Assembly (NCBI GenBank): GCA_021234155.1 | Contig: JAJEKV010000003.1 | Coordinates: 11,036,413-11,100,412 of the forward strand | Origin: Isoetes taiwanensis | Taxonomy: Eukaryota; Streptophyta; Lycopodiopsida; Isoetales; Isoetaceae | Direction: 5' to 3' | DNA length: 64,000 bases | In this document: positions 11,045 to 21,569 of the stretch, one piece after another | Layout: every line of letters starts with the position of its first letter | Numbering within the stretch: position 1 is the stretch's first letter | Notes under the pieces: model-generated | What the model saw: the letters and a program-made list of their open reading frames with translations, nothing else | Database searches by the model: none | What the model was told of the DNA's origin: nothing | Translations under genes and position numbers: made by a program

Positions 11045-12165
11045 CTATTTCTGCTCCCCATAAGACCCTTTTCTATCTGCCTTCCCTTGGTACTGGCTCC
11101 CCACTGGAGTAGAGGAAGCTTGCCTGGGTTGATAATGTCCTGCTGCTTTCCCTTTATATGGTAGTTGTTTCTGCCCTGAAGTTACTGACGCTTCCTTCAA
11201 GCTCAAAGCCTTATCCTCAGCCTCCTCAACTGTCTTTGGGTTAATGGCTCGTACCAACCTCTTAATGTTGCTATTCAGCCCTTTAATGTAGCCATCCACT
11301 GCTTGTCTTTCGTGATCCTCGGAACATTGAGTCTCAGCCTCATGAACTCTTCTGTGTATTTGGCCACGGATAAGTTCCCCTGGTCCAACCTATAAAATTG
11401 CTGGATCTGTCTGCTCATATGTGATCTCGGGACGTAATGCTTACGAAAAGCCTTACTGAATGTCCTGAATCTGCAATTATTTCTCCTTAACTTATTTGAC
11501 TTGGCATGACCTTTCCACCAAATCCTGGCTGGCCCAATTAGGTCCGTTGTTGCTACCTTGCCTATGTTCTTGTCCTTCATTCCATATAAATTCCCAAATT
11601 CTTCCGTTTCATCCAACCAAGCCTCTGCTTCCATTCTTGACCTATCCTTGCCCGAGAACTGGTCCAATTCCTTTGTTTTCCACACATTGCTCATTGCACT
11701 ATCCACCTTCTTTTGATAATCATCTGTCCTCCTGTTCTTATCCCTGCCCGGAGAAGTATCTGACCCACTTTTTGAACTACTTCGAGATTCACTCCATGTG
11801 GTGTCTGATCTGTTGGAGCTAGAGGGAGATGGACTCCTCCTACTTCTTCTTTTCCTCTTCTTGTTCTTCTCGGGCACCTGGACTTCTTCCCTCTCTGGCT
11901 GAGGAGCTTCATCTAGACCTCTTGATAGTGGAGATGGCATCGGTTCATATTCTTGGACGTGCATCAATGGTGTTACCCACTGTAACAGTTGTCGCATTTG
12001 GTTCCTCATTTGTGTCAATCTTGTGTTCACTGCTTCAACTGTCATCTCTTGCTCTTCATCCTGCTCTTGGCCGAACAAGTTTCTGAGCTGCCACTGATGT
12101 TGCCGACCCTGACCTTGGGACCCTAAGCCGGTGTTCCTGATTGCAAGTATTAGTCACCATGGTTG
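11045..12165 (-). pseudogene. gypsy gag
   Basis: The main frame (12078-11275) has an acidic/Ser-Arg-rich N-terminal part and then the Retrotrans_gag core: AEAWLDETEEF, GPARIWWKGHAK, FRTFSKAFRKHYVP and DQGNLSVAKYTEEFMRL. The frame continues at 11299-11045 with GLNSNIKRLVRAINP, the usual end of the capsid domain. Upstream of 12078 the frame stays open (LGSQGQGRQHQWQLRN) to near 12150. An ATG at about 12160 is in another frame, so a one-base shift separates it from gag. Confidence 0.85.
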
Positions 12166-12378
12166 TTATTTAAAGTTATACATCATATAACATCATTTAC
12201 AGATCAATTGTTGTTAGACGTAAAAGAAATCAAGTTGAAATTCAACTTACAAGTTAACAAAGGGCTATGATAGTTGATACTTTAGAAGCTTGTACATTAT
12301 AGAGAAATAGATAATAATACAAGAGAGTTTTGAAACATTTTTATACATATACAATAATACAGAGGAATAAGGGGTGTT
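12166..12378. other. no gene seen
   Basis: AT-rich sequence between the truncated gypsy gag and the next pseudogene. I looked for a primer-binding site and LTR end and found none. Confidence 0.4.
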
Positions 12379-13888
12379 TCATCGTTGAGAGCCTTTCATG
12401 GACTTGAAGAAATTCTTCACGTCCTTGAGTCGGAGGCCCTTGACGACGTTGTGTAGGATGCTCCTTGATGATCTACCTTCGAGAGCTCGATTTGAGGTGG
12501 TGGAAGTGGAGGTGTTGTCACCGCGACGACCATCATTGGTGCATCTCTTAGGTGACCCCTGGCAAAGTCGAGACTATAGAGTACCACGGGTCTCTTGAAG
12601 AGAATGATATGATCCATGTTGCTGCTCAACTTGGCGTGCTACTCGAACCCTGAGAGTGCTATCAAGAGCGCTAGGGCCTCCTCCTCTCGTGGGCTGAACT
12701 CCCTGTGGAAGACTATCATCTGGCCCTGACTGAGAACTGGGAGATAATATCGAAGCGTCCTCGCCAATCCCACCGCCCTTGATCATGTGCCCTTCCTTTG
12801 AGCGGCCCCGCCATAGTCGTCCAATGGTAGGAGGTCTTCATGATCCATCCACATCGTGGTTGCACTGTCTAGGTTGACGCTGTTGGATGCCTCCCGCATG
12901 CTACATGCTCAAACAGGTTGGCTATAGCTTGGGCCCCTCCTTGATTTGTATAACCTGCTTTGGATTGCTTGAAACTCCTCCTATGGGATGACTGGCAGCT
13001 GTCAATGATACAATTCCTTTATATACTCATATGCGGCGACGTCGGACATCGTCTCGCCGTCATAAGAGTGCCGCTTCGCTACCTCCCTTGGGACTTCTTG
13101 ATATGAGTAGTCGATGAAGTCGCTCTACTGCTTCTTTGCAATCAGACCCAACAGTTCGTCGATCCTGAGCCCTTCTTCTAAGCAGTATAGAAGGTGGAGG
13201 ATGTCATTTGCAAGGATGTACTCCTCCCCTTTGATCACTATCGGCGACAGGGCTGTAATGTCGGTTGGTAGTTCATTGCCCCCCTGATATCATCGTAGTG
13301 CCTTGCTATTTGCCTCTCTATTCTTGTTGCGTCCCTGCTCTCCAATCTTGATCTTCTTCCCCTTCCTGCTCATAACCTTGCACAATGTGAAATGCCCCAA
13401 TGCCGTGCCATGGTAGACATGCTCTGAGGATTGAATCTCGTGGATTTGGTCCTGCTCTACCCTGGTATTGAGTGGTGCTAGGTCCAAGGGTTGGATCGAA
13501 GGCTCACCCTGTTGACTGCCCTGTAATGCATAAACAAAGAAAGAGCTGCATGCGCCGAGACATGCCTATGCCTGTGAGCCATACAACTCATATAGTTAGG
13601 CATATTCTTCGTTCTATCCCACAACTGCCCCTTGACTCTGGATCCCCTGCCTATGATTTGACTTAACGACTCCAAGGATACCCACTTGCCTCCCCTTGGG
13701 GGAAGGCTGACTTATCAGGGTAAGACATGCTAGTCATACTGGCACACTATATCTGTGTAATAAGGGGTTCTAGTCAGGGTTGCATGGAGGTCGAAGAGAT
13801 GGTCAAAGACATGAAAGGCCTCTTTTGCAGGGAAATCATAGATGTGGTTGGCACTGTTGTACTATTGAACAAAGTTCGTGGGCGCCAT
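12379..13888 (-). pseudogene. ~500-codon pseudogene of unknown family
   Basis: A single minus-strand reading frame can be followed from ATG at 13888 (MAPTNFVQ) to TGA at 12379, through at least nine in-frame stops and a frameshift near 12470. Blocks between stops look like real protein: NHIYDFPAKEAFHVFDHLF, EPSIQPLDLAPLNTRVEQD, TALSPIVIKGEEYILANDI, LHLLYCLEEGLRIDELLGL, RTLRYYLPVLSQGQMIVFH, EEEALALLIAL and ILHNVVKGLRLKDVKNFF. Most stops are TAG at sites where CAG or TGG is one C-to-T change away. I do not recognise the family; it could be a host gene or a transposon protein. Confidence 0.65.
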
Positions 13889-14180
13889 TGAGCAGAGATG
13901 AGAGTAGAAAATGGTTTGGAAGGATTGATAAAAATCTAGAAAGTTGCCTAAGAGGATGAGAGCAAGTTTGGTGAAGAGAAAATGGCAATTGAGACCCCTT
14001 TTATAGACTACGGCTGCCTAGATTTCTGTGCCCAAGACTTCTTGATCAGATAGACCTATGTTCTAAGGCTATGAATCTCCAAATTAGTTAACATGAAGTG
14101 CAAACCTAAGCAAAACAAGTCAAGAAACACTACATGGCAGTTTGTTGGATCAAATTTGGACAAGTTTGATCAAACATGGT
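13889..14180. other. no gene seen; likely 5' flank of the pseudogene
   Basis: Sequence upstream of the pseudogene start at 13888. Nothing recognisable. Confidence 0.3.
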
Positions 14181-14530
14181 GGACTCGGGTCAACTCGCGC
14201 GAAAGGGACATGTGTTCGCGACGCATAGGCCATTGACACGGGGTGACCCGAGTGGGTCGATTTCTACCAAAAGTGGACATTTCTAGGAGGTATAAGACAC
14301 TAAAATGCATATTTGGATCAATTCTAGACTAACTAACAACTTATTTTATGCTAAAATGACATGAAAAAGTGCAATTATGGGTGACTTGAATCAACTCGCG
14401 CGAAACAAGCCTGCATTCGCGACGCAGAGGCCTTTGGCACGGGGTGACCTGATCGCGTGAAAGGGGTCTGCGTTTGCGACGTAGAGGCCATTTGCGCGGG
14501 GTGACCCGAATGGGTTGACTTTGACCCGAA
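14181..14530. repeat. three ~70-bp GC-rich direct repeats
   Basis: Units begin near 14181, 14381 and 14452. Each has the order ACTCGCGCGAAA (or TCGCGTGAAA), TTCGCGACGCA, AGGCC, then GGGGTGACC. The last two are adjacent and the first is ~130 bp away in AT-rich sequence. They are diverged copies of a GC-rich motif rich in CGCG. Confidence 0.8.
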
Positions 14531-14723
14531 TTTTAGTTTTTAAGGCAAAATTTTACACAGATTTAATAATAAGAACATTTTAACTAGAATATGAAAGGTT
14601 CTACAACAATTTAATTTATACAAAAACACTCTTAAGAGATTGATTTACAGAGGAAGGTACTTTTTTTATATATATAAAAATTTGACTTACACCAAAAAGG
14701 ATAGTTTTATATATAAACTTTAA

Positions 14724-14973
14724 CTAAGTACAACATTTTAAAGCTTCTAAGGCTTCTCCTTGCGGATCCTCCTCGCCAGATGAAGATCCTTGGGCATCAC
14801 TGTCATGGATGGCGCACAAATTGCCCTCCTCGAAAAGTTGGACCAGTTCTGCCTCTGCTGCCTCCTGTAGAGATCGGACCGTTAGGGGTGTGACCCTATA
14901 ATCGGTCTGAAACTCCTGCATGATCTAACGGAGGAGCCGTTCAACAGCGTCTTCCGGACCAGGAGATTATTGC
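14724..14973 (-). pseudogene. histone-H3-like protein, 3' half (after LINE insertion)
   Basis: Reading from the target-site duplication, the minus strand gives NNLLVRK, a one-base shift, then ERLLR, a stop, [39 protein letters not shown] and H. This aligns with the histone H3 fold (family: ELLIRKLPFQRLVREI, AQDFKTDLRF, ALQEACEAYLVGLFEDTNL, CAIHAKR). After CAIH the usual last helix is replaced by an acidic Ser-rich tail ([18 protein letters not shown]) ending at 14724. The stop (where Glu is expected) and the frameshift make this half non-functional. Confidence 0.85.
14958..14973. repeat. 16-bp target-site duplication, left copy
   Basis: ACCAGGAGATTATTGC here is identical to 22033-22048. It is followed at once by a run of eight T, the poly(A) tail of the minus-strand LINE. 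This marks the exact insertion site in the H3-like gene. Confidence 0.95.
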
Positions 14974-15190
14974 TTTTTTTTAATTGAAGGCTTAAGTGTA
15001 TATTAAGAGCATATTGTAAAGTACATAGTTCAAAAAAAGCTGTATGAAGCTTTTTTGAAAAAAAAGACCTTTAGGAAAGGGTAGGTCATAAACCCTGATG
15101 AAGTTAAACTAACCAAAATCATAAATATAGTTATAGCTTAAAAGTATTTGGTAGTTTCAAACAGTTAGATCAGCTCTGGAAGGGCAGTAA

Positions 15191-15538
15191 TCAATGTTCG
15201 CCCGAGTACCTCCTTTTCTTTGGCTCTCTTTTGAAATGGTCCTTTCTTCCCATGCCCTTGTTGGCAACAATGAACAGGCAGTAAGGGCATTTACACATAT
15301 GGGCCTTCCCTGGATTGAATCTGTCCTTCTTATCTTTGGCAGTACACAGAATGTATCTTCGTTCGTCCAAATAAGCGGTACAAGCACAGTTGCATTGATA
15401 TTTGTCCCCATGCTCATTGGGTATTTCAACCCCGAACTGTGTCAGCCATTGCGCATTCGCATGGAGATTCATCCTCCTCCACCTCAGTCTTTTGAACATG
15501 ATCAGAGTATTTCCTGCACACAAAGGCAAAACTAACAT
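15191..15538 (-). CDS. LINE 3' ORF, cysteine-rich, 115 aa
   Basis: This frame starts 20 bp after the ORF2 stop and ends ~215 bp before the poly(A). It contains YQCNCACTAYLDERRYILC and, after about 18 residues, MCKCPYC, so six or more Cys spaced like a zinc-binding module, and a basic C-terminus (GRKDHFKREPKKRRY). Plant L1 elements normally end after the zf-RVT domain, so an additional small nucleic-acid-binding ORF is unexpected. It may instead be a 3' extension of ORF2 separated by a stop. Function unknown. Confidence 0.5.
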   Translation of the reverse strand: MLVLPLCAGNTLIMFKRLRWRRMNLHANAQWLTQFGVEIPNEHGDKYQCNCACTAYLDERRYILCTAKDKKDRFNPGKAHMCKCPYCLFIVANKGMGRKDHFKREPKKRRYSGEH

Positions 15539-15557
15539 TAGATAAAGGGATTAGGAC

Positions 15558-16316
15558 TTATTTCTGATTCCCAAAGATTTCCAAAACCCAATTTATATCA
15601 TATTGGGCCTGCTTAATAATGACATTGGGCCAGATAATTTCTTCCTTGAAGATCAGGGTATTCCTCCCTTTCCACATTCTCCAAAGAAGAATGTATCTTC
15701 TCCATTCCACTGGGTTCTCAGGGAAGAAGATCTCCTCTATTGGCATGTTAGCCAATCCAGGAATGTTCAATCCAGTTTCTGCCAGCTCCAATGTCCATTC
15801 TGCCCATAGGCAGTTTTTAAAGAGGTGTGCTTCATCTTCCTGATCCTGCATGCACCTAACACATATATTAGAATCAGACATATTTAGCCTCCACCTTTTT
15901 CTGTTCGTGGCCAAAGCTTTATGCCAAAGCTGCCACATAAAGGCCTTGATCTTTGGATGAATTGGACTTTTCCACATGAATCTCAGGTTCCTTGAAGCTC
16001 TGTCAGGATCAATATTCCATTTTCTGTGGATAGAGCTTTCTTGGCCCCTATTGAGGTACATGTAAGCCAGGTTGACTCTATATCCACAGAATCCATTGAT
16101 GTGCCAAAGAACATCTGTATCATGCCAAACTCCAGCTGCCAGCCTTTGAGTGATACTGTTGAAAAGCTGCCTGGAGTCATCTCCTAAATTTGCTATGCTA
16201 GATTCCTGATAAACAAAATCATCAGTAATATCCTTTATATAAATTATTCCTTTGTTGGTCCATTGCTTGGCTAAAATAGGGAAATTAGTAGCCAGACAAA
16301 TATTAGGGTCATCCAA
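15558..16316 (-). CDS. LINE ORF2 C-terminal part with zf-RVT domain
   Basis: The frame has WKSPIHPKIKAFMWQLWHKA, RKRWRLNMSDSNICVRC and DEAHLFKNCLWAEWTLEL, the hallmarks of the zf-RVT domain at the end of plant LINE ORF2 proteins (C-x2-C, then H-x4-C). It is in a different frame from the RT (16368-18032), with a short gap, so a frameshift lies near 16340-16370. In an intact element it would be the C-terminal ~250 residues of ORF2. Confidence 0.85.
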   Translation of the reverse strand: MDDPNICLATNFPILAKQWTNKGIIYIKDITDDFVYQESSIANLGDDSRQLFNSITQRLAAGVWHDTDVLWHINGFCGYRVNLAYMYLNRGQESSIHRKWNIDPDRASRNLRFMWKSPIHPKIKAFMWQLWHKALATNRKRWRLNMSDSNICVRCMQDQEDEAHLFKNCLWAEWTLELAETGLNIPGLANMPIEEIFFPENPVEWRRYILLWRMWKGRNTLIFKEEIIWPNVIIKQAQYDINWVLEIFGNQK

Positions 16317-16367
16317 AATGAGAGAGGGACTCCAGAAAATTGGTTGATCTTGAGAAAGACCTTCTTT

Positions 16368-18032
16368 CTAAGTATACATACCCTTTACCTTTTGCCATGC
16401 CCTAATCCACTTTTTGATAATCAAAGGCACTGTAGTGGGAATGGTAAAGTCAAAGTAAATACTATGGGGCAGCTGCATTTTGAGATTCCTCCAACCAAAG
16501 GGGTGGCACTTACTGACATAATGGGAGATAAGAATGCTCACAGGGTGATTGATTTGGTTATTACAGGCTCTGTAAAAGTACTTAGCAGCCAGAGCAGTAG
16601 CCTGTTTCTCAATATTAATAACTCCCAGACCTCCCAACTTTTTGTGCTTGCAACACTCTTCCATAGAGATAGGAATCCAGCATCTCCTGCTTGACCCACC
16701 TACAATGAATCTACCAATAATCCCTTGCATTTTAGTCAGAACCTTCTTAGGGGCCATCATAATAGAAGATTGGTAAACCTGAGATGAGGAGATGACCGAA
16801 TTTGCCAAAATGGCTCTCCCATTTTTAGAAAGAAATTTAGAATTGAGGGAGTCTACCTTTCTGTAGAATTTATCAAGTAGATCATCCCAAAGCTCACAAG
16901 CATTAGTTCTAATAGCATAAGGGATGCCTAAAATTTTAGTTTTAGTAGTGGGAGAGAGGTACATACAACCCAAATTTGTAGCTGCTTGCTCACCCTCATC
17001 TTGATGCCTAGAAATAAGCTTGGTCTTGGCAGGGTTGATTTTGCATCCCGAGCACTTGCCAAAATCTTCTAAAATAACTTGGGTGTGCTGAATGGAGTGG
17101 GCTTCCAAATGAAGAAAAAGAAAAGTGTCATCTGCAAAGTGAACATTTAAGATTTCTCCAGCCTCCTGGGAGGGAAGGCTAAGACCTTTGATTAGATGTA
17201 AATCCTTAGCTCTCTTGAAATGGCTGTTCAGGCCTTCCATTACAATTAGGAAGAGGAAGGGTGCAAGGGGGCAACCTTGCTTAACCCCCCTTTTAATGTC
17301 AAAGAAAGGGCTACATTTCCCATTAATGAGAATAGCAGATCTAGAGTTGCTAAGAATGGCTTGGAAGACTGAAATTACACTATCAGAGAAACCAAGTTTT
17401 TTGCAACACCAGCAAAGGAAAGCCCAACTTACTGTGTCAAAGGCCTTTGTAATATCCAATTTGAGGAGGCCAATTGACTGGTTAGAATCTTTGGCCCAAG
17501 AGATTCCTAAAGAAGCAGCAGCAACATTATCTAGAATATACCTGCCTCTTAGATAGGCACTTTGAGTGTTGCTGATGACTTCTTCGAGGATGGGCTTGAG
17601 TCGAGCAGCAATGGTACCTGTAATTAACTTATAAACCACATTGGTTAGGGAAATAAATCTATAATCAGAAAATGTAGCTGGGATATCAATCTTTGGGATG
17701 AGAGCAATCAGGCTTGTATTGATCCTGCAGTCCAGCTTCTTAGTCATCAAAAATTCATTAGCAAGGGATACAATATCCCTACCTAGAATATCCCATGATT
17801 TCTTGAAGAATGCAGCTGGAAGACCATCAGGGCCTGGAGTTTTACCATTTTCCATTCCCCGAAGAACCTTTAGCATTTCCTCATAACTAAAAGGTCTGGA
17901 AAGTCTGTCATTCATCAGATCAGTAACTTTTTCCTGGATACACACAAAATTCTCGATATCTTCCCTTCTAATTTTTTCCTCAGTCCCCATAATCCTGGAG
18001 AAATGAGTTTTGGCAGCACACTTGAGCTGCAT
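16368..18032 (-). CDS. LINE ORF2 reverse transcriptase, 554-codon open frame
   Basis: This is an uninterrupted RVT_1 domain: GKTPGPDGLPAAFFKKSW, SDYRFISLTNVVYKLI, NTQSAYLRGRYILDNV, LLKLDITKAFDTVSW (first catalytic Asp), RGVKQGCPLAPFLFLIVMEG, VHFADDTFLFL (catalytic A-D-D), and KTKILGIPYAIR. The order and spacing match plant L1 elements. The F-A-D-D form is common in LINEs. The domain is followed by LNSKFLSKNGRAILANSVI, the usual thumb. The RT is apparently intact, though the whole ORF2 is split by frameshifts on both sides. Confidence 0.93.
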   Translation of the reverse strand: MQLKCAAKTHFSRIMGTEEKIRREDIENFVCIQEKVTDLMNDRLSRPFSYEEMLKVLRGMENGKTPGPDGLPAAFFKKSWDILGRDIVSLANEFLMTKKLDCRINTSLIALIPKIDIPATFSDYRFISLTNVVYKLITGTIAARLKPILEEVISNTQSAYLRGRYILDNVAAASLGISWAKDSNQSIGLLKLDITKAFDTVSWAFLCWCCKKLGFSDSVISVFQAILSNSRSAILINGKCSPFFDIKRGVKQGCPLAPFLFLIVMEGLNSHFKRAKDLHLIKGLSLPSQEAGEILNVHFADDTFLFLHLEAHSIQHTQVILEDFGKCSGCKINPAKTKLISRHQDEGEQAATNLGCMYLSPTTKTKILGIPYAIRTNACELWDDLLDKFYRKVDSLNSKFLSKNGRAILANSVISSSQVYQSSIMMAPKKVLTKMQGIIGRFIVGGSSRRCWIPISMEECCKHKKLGGLGVINIEKQATALAAKYFYRACNNQINHPVSILISHYVSKCHPFGWRNLKMQLPHSIYFDFTIPTTVPLIIKKWIRAWQKVKGMYT

Positions 18033-19210
18033 ATCATTGTCAATGCTATTGCCTTCCCAAAGAATACTGTAAATGTGATTTCTCTTAACCCTGCCCTTTG
18101 CTTTGATGAAGAAATATTTCGAATTGCTTCTCTCGTCTTCTTTAAGTTCCTTAACCTTTGCTTTAATTTTCTAGCCTTTGGCAATTCTGATCTCTTCTCT
18201 TTCTATTTGAATTTTGATTTCATCTCTGTGCTGATCCTGAGCTAAATCCAACTGGGATCTTAAATCCTGTAAATGAGCAGTGCTGCTTCTATGGACTTCC
18301 TTTCCCCAAACCTTGAGCCAATTCTTGATTCTTTTGGAAACCTTCACCCACCAATCCATCCAGCCTGTAATACCATTAGGTTTTCTCTCTTGAGAAACAA
18401 TCTGTTGCAGATTAGGCAAAAATTCATCGAGCTCAAGAAGATTAGTATTGAGTTTAAAAAAAGAATTTCTCTTCCTTTGAGCAGTGTTACCACAAATATT
18501 AATGAGCTGAGGAAAATGATCAGATATAGTATAGTTGGTTAAATTAGTGACCCTAGTGCTATTGTTCCAGAGGGCCTCACTGAGATAAAATCTGTCATGA
18601 AGGCAGCAGACAGGCTGATCCCTGTGGTCACTCCAACTATAAGAGTGGGGGGTAACCCTGGCTAGAGAGAGATGATGAGAGTAAAGGAGAGAATTCCAGC
18701 TTGCAAATTCATTATCAGTCAGGGGCCTAAAATTGGCACTTCTCATATAGCTATGGGTGACCATGTTGAAATCTCCTGCTAAAATACACTCATCATAAGG
18801 AATCCTCTCTAGACTCCTGTTGATGACCTCCCAAAGGCTGACTCTTTCCGGGGGTTGATGATAAGCATAAACATTAATAAAAGCAATCCTCTTGTCACCA
18901 ACCATCCCATGAATAATTTGCCATCTCTTGCTGTTATCATTTACCATCTGAATGTCAGCAAAGTTAAGCATGTTACTCCAAGCTATAGTAATTCCCTGTA
19001 AGTGTTGTTAGCTTTGAGAGACCAATGCTGAAAGTCAACAGGAAGAACATCTTTAATAATGGAATTAATGTTGTCATCATAAATCTTGTGCTCTTGAAAG
19101 AAAATGAAATCCAGATTCATGGAACAGAGGCAAACCTTCAATCTACCTCTTTTGATATTCGAATTGATGACTTGGATTTTCCAAGTTATACCTTTAAGAC
19201 TTATATCCAT
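18033..19210 (-). pseudogene. LINE ORF2 endonuclease domain, frameshifted
   Basis: ORF2 seems to start at ATG 19210 (MDISLKGITWKIQVINSNIK), overlapping the end of ORF1 by 17 bp. LDFIFFQEHK supplies the first metal-binding Glu of an AP-like endonuclease. After a shift near 18980 the next frame reads RIAFINVYAYHQPPERVSLW, CILAGDFNMVTHSY (catalytic D-x-N), HDRFYLSEALWNN and TISDHFPQLI (the SDH motif). These are the conserved blocks of plant L1 endonucleases. A second shift near 18170-18030 separates this from the RT. Confidence 0.88.
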
Positions 19211-21315
19211 TGGAGGGGGGGAGGATCTTTCTTGGTGACCTTCTTGGGGGTCCCAAAGAATATTCTTTGAAATTCTTTGACCTTCTGTTGTTGATTGTAG
19301 ACCAGGTCAGATCTTCCAGAGTGGAAGTCTTGCTATTGACTCGAAAGTCAAAGTCATTTTCTGAGTCTTCCTTCCTGGTTTCCTCATATTTGCCAAATTT
19401 GTCAAAGTCTAAGGTTGAGATACCAAGATCCATAGTTGAGATAGTCATATTAATGGGATCAACTCTAATCACCACTTTTGAGGGGAATTGGAATATAATA
19501 CCTTTATCTGAAAGATACTTACCTTGAGAATCACTGATATTATACTCAGCCTTGTCTTCCCTGATATCCCTTGTGCTGGTGTTACAGACAGCTTTGCTAA
19601 CACAATTGTCTTCCATATTCTTGGCCTTGGGCACCCAAACTTGCTTGACCTGATGGGTTTCCTCCTGTTTATGATGTGTTTCCTCCTGCTTCTGGATCTT
19701 AACATCTTTATGATGCTCTCTAGGGTGAGAACTTTTAGCCAGAGGCATTTTGGAGTAGGAGACTTTGAGATCAAAAAACCCCCTTTTAGGAATTTTGCAG
19801 GGGATACAGTCTTCCCAATTAGAATGAATTTTCTTTTGAATACAAACAGAGGGGAAACTGGTTTGGGGGATCGAGACATGAATGATTTCCCCCAGACTGC
19901 TGGCTATAGCACTAAGGTGAGAGACGGTCCAGCAGCCCATAGGGAGATTCAGACAAGAAATCCAGGTGGTGGTAGCTATCGTGGAGAAGTCTCCTGGAAT
20001 GTAGAGAGGGTCCCATTTCATTATATAAACTGGGAAACCTGAGATGAGGGTGATTTTTCTGGTAAGAATCATGGGGACATTCTTTTCTTCTCTACAAATG
20101 ATCTGATAGGTCTTGCTGTCCAGTTTAAGGATAGATAATATAGGAACCAATCCAATATTTAACAGTGCTAGTGGAAGGACAGCTCTGAGGGAAGTGGACA
20201 AGAATTCCATGATTAATATATCTGGTGTTGGCTGTATTATCCAAAATATTACCCAGGTCCAGAATATCCTCTTCTTTTTTAAAATCTTCTTTTTTAACAG
20301 AGTCATTGGCATCATTAACAGAATTTAAAGAATTGAGTAAAGCATTCTTGTAAGAGATACCATTGATTTTGTCGTATTTTCCCATGATGGGAACTGAAGA
20401 CTTCAAAGTTTGCTTGGAGTTGGAAACCTTTGTCTTGTTTTTGTCCAGGTTCTGCTCCTTGATGCTGGTACAGTTTTGGCAGTCACAGTTTGCACAGTCC
20501 GTCGGATGGAAGTAACCATTACTGTCAGCAATCTCGCATTTGGTGGGAACTTTGAGCGGGAGTTGGTAAGTTTTATAGTCCATTTCAACTTCCTTCAGAA
20601 GAGTATCAATGGCAAAAAAGGGAAGCCTTTTCTTGAATCCTTTTTGAAAATCTTCAATTACATGGTCATCTGCTTCCTCCCAAATTTTCACCAGTCGAAA
20701 TGAGGCGTTGGATTTCCACCCAAGATCCTCGAGTTCTTCAACAAGTCTTTTTGCTGCCCGTAGCATCTCTGTCATGGATCTCCTGAAGATCTGGTTCTTC
20801 AAGCTGCAGCAATCTTCTTTTGAATGCCCTGTTTTGACTCTTATGAGTTGATATAAAAGGTTGTCCATCTCCTGTATCTTCTGAAGCATTTGCCAGGCCA
20901 GGTCCCGATCATTGGCTTTGCCTTCCTTATACTGGTTTTCTAATCTCTGCATTTCAAGTTTGCATACCAAGATTTGTCCTTCCTTCTGAACTCCCATACA
21001 ATCTGCCGCTGATTCTTGCTGTTCCCTGATAATATCGAAAGCAGCTTTGAGCTCTTTCATTTTTATCCACGATTGATCTTTTTTGTCCTTTAGGACAAAG
21101 ATTTGGTCCCAACTTTGAATGATCAAAATTGGGTCCGCGTCTTTGTATTCATACGGGATCCTTGTTGATGAGGAGGACCCTCCCATAACCGGTTTGCTCG
21201 TCGAAGCCTTAGATCTCATGGTAACACAGAGGTTCAAGGGGGGAACGGAACAGAGAAAGAAGAAAATAAGAGTAAAGGGAAGCAAAAGAGGGGGGAAAGA
21301 ATAGGGAAAGAGCAA
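19194..21315 (-). pseudogene. LINE ORF1 with DUF4283-like domain, one frameshift
   Basis: The first frame (to 20125) begins at ATG 21315 or, more likely, ATG 21219 (MRSKASTSKPVMGGSSSS). It has a helical central part and a Cys cluster (CANCDCQNC). Near 20130 a one-base shift moves to the second frame, which continues colinearly: KTYQIICREEKNVP, GFPVYIMKWDPLY, and TTTWISCLNLPMGCWTVSHL. The last block is the DUF4283 signature of plant LINE ORF1 proteins (usual W.R..NLP...W). The total would be about 700 residues. The ORF ends at 19194 and overlaps the ORF2 start, suggesting translation by reinitiation. Confidence 0.82.
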
Positions 21316-21569
21316 AAGATCCGAAGATGGGGTAAATGATAAAGAAAAGGGGAAAAAGAATGATTGGAAAGAGAAGGGGGAAAGCTGCCTAGATAATGAT
21401 AGAGGACTGCTCGTACCCTGGACGACCTGCGAGGATCTAGTCAGGGGGAGAGGGTCCCGTCAATCATCAAGGAAGCATCAATTCCAAGAAATGGGAAAAA
21501 ACTAGAGGAAAAAAGAAAAGGAAAAGAATGGGGGGAACCAAGAGCACAGGAAATCAAGAACAAAGAGGA

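Larger units (their letters stand above)
4587..12165 (-). mobile_element. Ty3/gypsy chromovirus LTR retrotransposon, defective, 5' truncated
   Basis: Gag, CCHC knuckle, protease, RT, RNase H, integrase and a C-terminal chromodomain follow one another on the minus strand in the order typical of plant chromoviruses. The element is broken by frameshifts, a damaged protease site and a 2,873-bp insertion (6511-9383). Removing the insertion and one TTCTT copy restores the frame exactly (DLTK-KVKDWVQHW), so the insertion is secondary. I found no initiator-tRNA primer-binding site or 5' LTR to the right of gag; the right end appears truncated near 12165. Confidence 0.9.

Noticed and set aside
12379-13888. 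Stop codons corrected by U-to-C RNA editing, as in fern organelles
   Set aside because: Nothing in the window is organellar. The stops coexist with a frameshift, so ordinary decay explains them better.
17188-17556. Plus-strand frame of 122 codons within the first LINE
   Set aside because: It is the shadow of the reverse transcriptase on the minus strand.
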